Shown here one piece after another: positions 22,145 through 24,151 of a stretch of DNA of 24,151 bases (position 1 is its first letter; every line of letters starts with the position of its first letter). The stretch is taken from contig DASTSE010000164.1 of the NCBI GenBank assembly GCA_035760865.1, positions 1-24,151 on the forward strand, read 5' to 3'. Both the position numbers and the translations under genes were made by a program. Origin of the DNA: Dokdonella_A sp035760865 (GTDB lineage Bacteria > Pseudomonadota > Gammaproteobacteria > Xanthomonadales > Rhodanobacteraceae). The notes beneath the pieces were generated by a model that did not search any database, was not told where the DNA came from, and saw nothing but the letters and a program-made list of their open reading frames with translations.

Positions 22145-22150
22145 TAGCAT
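22145..22150 (+). promoter_or_regulatory. Candidate -10 hexamer (TAGCAT) for the TPR-hydroxylase gene
   Basis: TAGCAT overlaps an in-frame ATG at 22149 and lies 28 nt before ATG 22179. If it is the -10 box, transcription starts near 22157, which rules out the 22149 start. Confidence 0.4.
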
Positions 22151-22178
22151 GTGCGGTTTCCGCGCAGGGCACCACGAC

Positions 22179-23492
22179 ATGAACACGACATCGGATCCCA
22201 CGGCCGCCGACGACCGGCGCGAGGCCGCGCTCGCACTCGTCGCGCAGGGGCGCGTCGCCGAGGCCGAGCGCGCGTTCGACGCGGTGCTGCGCGAGCGTCC
22301 GGATGACGTCGACGCGTTGAATTTCCTCGCGATCTGCGCCCATGGCCGGGGCCAGGCCGATGCCGCGCTCGAGTTGCTCTCCCGCGCGCGCGCGGCGCAT
22401 CCGCGGGATACCACGACGCTGACCAACCTCGGCGTGCTGCAGCGCGAGTTCGGCCGCCTCGAGGAAGCGCAGGCGGCGCTCGTCGAGGCCGTGCGCCTCG
22501 CACCGCAGCTGTATGTGGCGCGCCTGCGCCTCGGCGAGGTGCTCGAGGCGCGCGGCCGCCTCGTGCAGGCGTTGCCGGCCTATTTCGGCGCGATCATGCA
22601 CGCGCAGGAGCGCGGCCTGTGGCTCAGCGACGCGACCACCGACGCCGCGCTGCGGCCGCTGGTGAAGCATGCGATGCGTGCGGTCGCGGCCGGTCGGCGC
22701 GCGGCGTTCGCGGCCCTGCTGGCACCGCTGCGCGAACGTCACGGCGACAGCGCGCTCGCGCGCGTCGGCCGCGGTCTCGCGATCTACCTGGAAGAACTCC
22801 CGCCCGACTACCCCGATCCGCGCCAGCGCCCGAAATTCTTTTACGTGCCGGGCCTGCCGCCGACGCCCGTGTTCGAGCGCGAGCTGTTTCCGTGGTACGA
22901 ATCGCTCGAGGCGCACACCGCGACGATCCGCGACGAGATGCATGCGGTGTTCGCCGCGGACAGCGGGTTCGAGCCTTTCCTCGGCCACTTCGACGACGAG
23001 GCTCCGCTTGCCGCGCACCTGCGCAACGATCGCGACAAGCCGGTGTGGGACGCGTTCTTCTTCTTCCGCCACGGCATACGCAACGAGGCCAATGCGGCGC
23101 GCTGTCCGCGCACCGCCGCGCTGCTCGAGACGCTGCCGTTGTGCCGCATCCGCGAGCATTCGCCGGAAGTGTGTTTTTCGGTGCTCACGCCCGGCTCGCA
23201 CATCCTGCCGCATCGAGGGGTGACCAACACCCGCGTCGTCACGCACCTGCCGCTCGTGGTGCCGGCCGGCGACCTCGCGCTCGCGGTCGGCGACGAGCTC
23301 CTGCGCTGGCAGGAAGGCCGCTGCTTCAGCTTCGACGACAGTTTCGAGCACGAGGCGTGGAACCGCAGCGACGCGACGCGCATCGTGATGCTGCTCGATG
23401 CGTGGAACCCGCACCTGACCGAGATCGAGCGCGACGCGCTCACCGTGCTGATCAGCGGCATCGGCGACTTCAACCGGGCGGCGGGACTGTGA
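22179..23492 (+). CDS. TPR-fused aspartyl/asparaginyl beta-hydroxylase
   Basis: A 437-residue Fe(II)/2-oxoglutarate dioxygenase. Residues 12-135 are TPR units (REAALALVAQGRVAEAERAF; LEEAQAALVEAVRLAP). Residues 215-437 are the Asp_Arg_Hydrox domain: KFFYVPGLPPTPVFERELFPW (219-239), TPGSHILPHRGVTNTRVVTH (337-356) with Fe ligand His345, VGDELLRWQEG, and FDDSFEHEAWN (385-395) with Fe ligand His391. Arg401 is in place to hold 2-oxoglutarate and WNPHLTEIERDAL closes the domain. As in other members, only two His ligands are evident. Relatives hydroxylate Asp/Asn side chains or lipid A fatty acids (LpxO); the TPR part suggests a protein target. ATG 22179 is preferred over 22149. The last codons overlap the next gene (GTGA). 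Confidence 0.92.
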   Translation: MNTTSDPTAADDRREAALALVAQGRVAEAERAFDAVLRERPDDVDALNFLAICAHGRGQADAALELLSRARAAHPRDTTTLTNLGVLQREFGRLEEAQAALVEAVRLAPQLYVARLRLGEVLEARGRLVQALPAYFGAIMHAQERGLWLSDATTDAALRPLVKHAMRAVAAGRRAAFAALLAPLRERHGDSALARVGRGLAIYLEELPPDYPDPRQRPKFFYVPGLPPTPVFERELFPWYESLEAHTATIRDEMHAVFAADSGFEPFLGHFDDEAPLAAHLRNDRDKPVWDAFFFFRHGIRNEANAARCPRTAALLETLPLCRIREHSPEVCFSVLTPGSHILPHRGVTNTRVVTHLPLVVPAGDLALAVGDELLRWQEGRCFSFDDSFEHEAWNRSDATRIVMLLDAWNPHLTEIERDALTVLISGIGDFNRAAGL

Positions 23493-24151
23493 GAGCGACA
23501 CTCGCCCTTGGTTGCGGCGTCCTGCTGTTCTTCGCGCTCGGCCGCATCGTCCACTGCGCCGACGTAGATGCGTTGCTCGCACGGTCGGAACTCGAGCAGC
23601 GCGACGCGGTCAGCGACGGCGTGGGCCGCTGGTTTATGTCCGAAGATTTCGCCTCGATCGAGAGCGTGGCCGATGCCGCGCGCGATCGTCGCCTGCGCAC
23701 TTCGAGCGGGCTATGGGTGATCGGCCTCGTGTCCAATGGCATCGATGGTGTCGCGAACGCGCGCAGGGCGAAGGACGATGCAGCGTGGGATGCGCTTGAG
23801 GCCATCGCGCGGCGCTGGATCGAGCGGTATCCGAAGTCGCCCACCGCGAAGATCGCCCTTGCGCACATCTTGCAGAACCGGGCGTGGTTCTACCGCGGCG
23901 GCGGCTACGCATCGACGGTCCCGGCGGCGAGTTTCGAGGCGTTCTACAAGCAGATCGCGAAAGCGAAGCGGTATCTGGTGGAGATCAGGCCGCAGGCAGC
24001 CGTCGATCCGAACTGGTACATGGATATGCTCGCGATCCAGCGCGTGGAGCGCGGCGGGCAGCCGGATGAGTTCGAGCGCATGTGCGCGCGAGCGATCGCG
24101 GCCTTTCCCGACTACTACCCCATCTATTTCGAAGCGGTCACCTACTACCTG
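23489..24151 (+). CDS. Exported DUF4034-like hypothetical protein (partial)
   Basis: 221 codons are visible from GTG 23489, open to the window edge. The start overlaps the hydroxylase stop (GTGA), so the two are translationally coupled. Residues 1-23 look like a signal peptide (MRATLALGCGVLLFFALGRI, then VHCAD); the Cys is not in a good lipobox. The body is helical: WIERYPKSPTAKIALAHIL, then NRAWFYRGGGYAS, FEAFYKQIAKAKRYLVE, PNWYMDMLAIQRVERGG and FPDYYPIYFEAVTYYL. That order (paired helices, AW.yRG, fP.Yyp.Yf) resembles DUF4034, a family of unknown function. Codon choice is looser than its neighbours (TTT, TAT, CTT, GGT, AGG appear), hinting at a different history. The C-terminus is off window. 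Confidence 0.72.
   Translation, partial: MRATLALGCGVLLFFALGRIVHCADVDALLARSELEQRDAVSDGVGRWFMSEDFASIESVADAARDRRLRTSSGLWVIGLVSNGIDGVANARRAKDDAAWDALEAIARRWIERYPKSPTAKIALAHILQNRAWFYRGGGYASTVPAASFEAFYKQIAKAKRYLVEIRPQAAVDPNWYMDMLAIQRVERGGQPDEFERMCARAIAAFPDYYPIYFEAVTYYL

Noticed and set aside
22149..22178. Start of the TPR-hydroxylase at ATG 22149
   Set aside because: The ATG lies within a TAGCAT -10-like box, and the ten extra residues add nothing conserved; ATG 22179 has a weak AGGG upstream.

Overview
The window is very GC-rich chromosomal DNA with strong G/C third-position bias, dense housekeeping genes on both strands and almost no mobile DNA. The gene content (secB-gpsA next to a membrane rhodanese, hemD-hemX-hemY, srkA, trmL, yheT, TPR-sulfotransferase and TPR-Asp/Asn hydroxylase proteins, DUF2845) points to a gammaproteobacterium. 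The style suggests the Xanthomonadales/Lysobacterales, perhaps Rhodanobacteraceae. This placement is inferred from gene families and was not searched.

Layout. 1-1271 (-) is the N-terminal part of an exported M16 zinc peptidase. It is divergent from an SDR oxidoreductase (1435-2127). A well-formed sigma-54 promoter (2374-2388) precedes a small exported protein with a duplicated TLLPxxRVTA motif (2427-2762). trmL (2830-3297) converges on gpsA across a 163-bp element bounded by inverted REP-like repeats, which supply the stop codons of both genes. A leftward block follows: YiiD-type thioesterase (8486), lipoprotein (7967), YibN-like rhodanese (7463), PNGase A-like amidase (6927), secB (5018) and gpsA (4448). 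This resembles the enterobacterial yibN-grxC-secB-gpsA order, but a glycoprotein amidase gene stands where grxC would be.

hemD-hemX-hemY (8554-11733, +) is a compact operon without hemC. It converges on a duplicated-DUF2845 exported protein and a ferredoxin-type flavin reductase (both -). Divergent from the reductase is a tight rightward set: hotdog thioesterase, SrkA kinase, PlsC-type acyltransferase and YheT-type hydrolase (13761-17073). Converging on it are a Ycf46-like AAA+ ATPase and, 8 nt downstream, a small HEAGH putative metalloprotease (19219-17220, -). The right end holds a TPR-sulfotransferase, a PEBP protein, a TPR-Asp/Asn beta-hydroxylase and a truncated DUF4034-like exported protein (19330-24151, +).

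Themes. The three convergent junctions all carry GTAGGRYGG repeats. Several starts are preceded closely by TAnnnT or GATAAT hexamers, which suggests short-leader or leaderless transcripts. The most interesting items are the PNGase A-like insertion with a perfect 18-bp palindrome upstream, the sigma-54-driven small repeat protein, and the AAA+/HEAGH gene pair.
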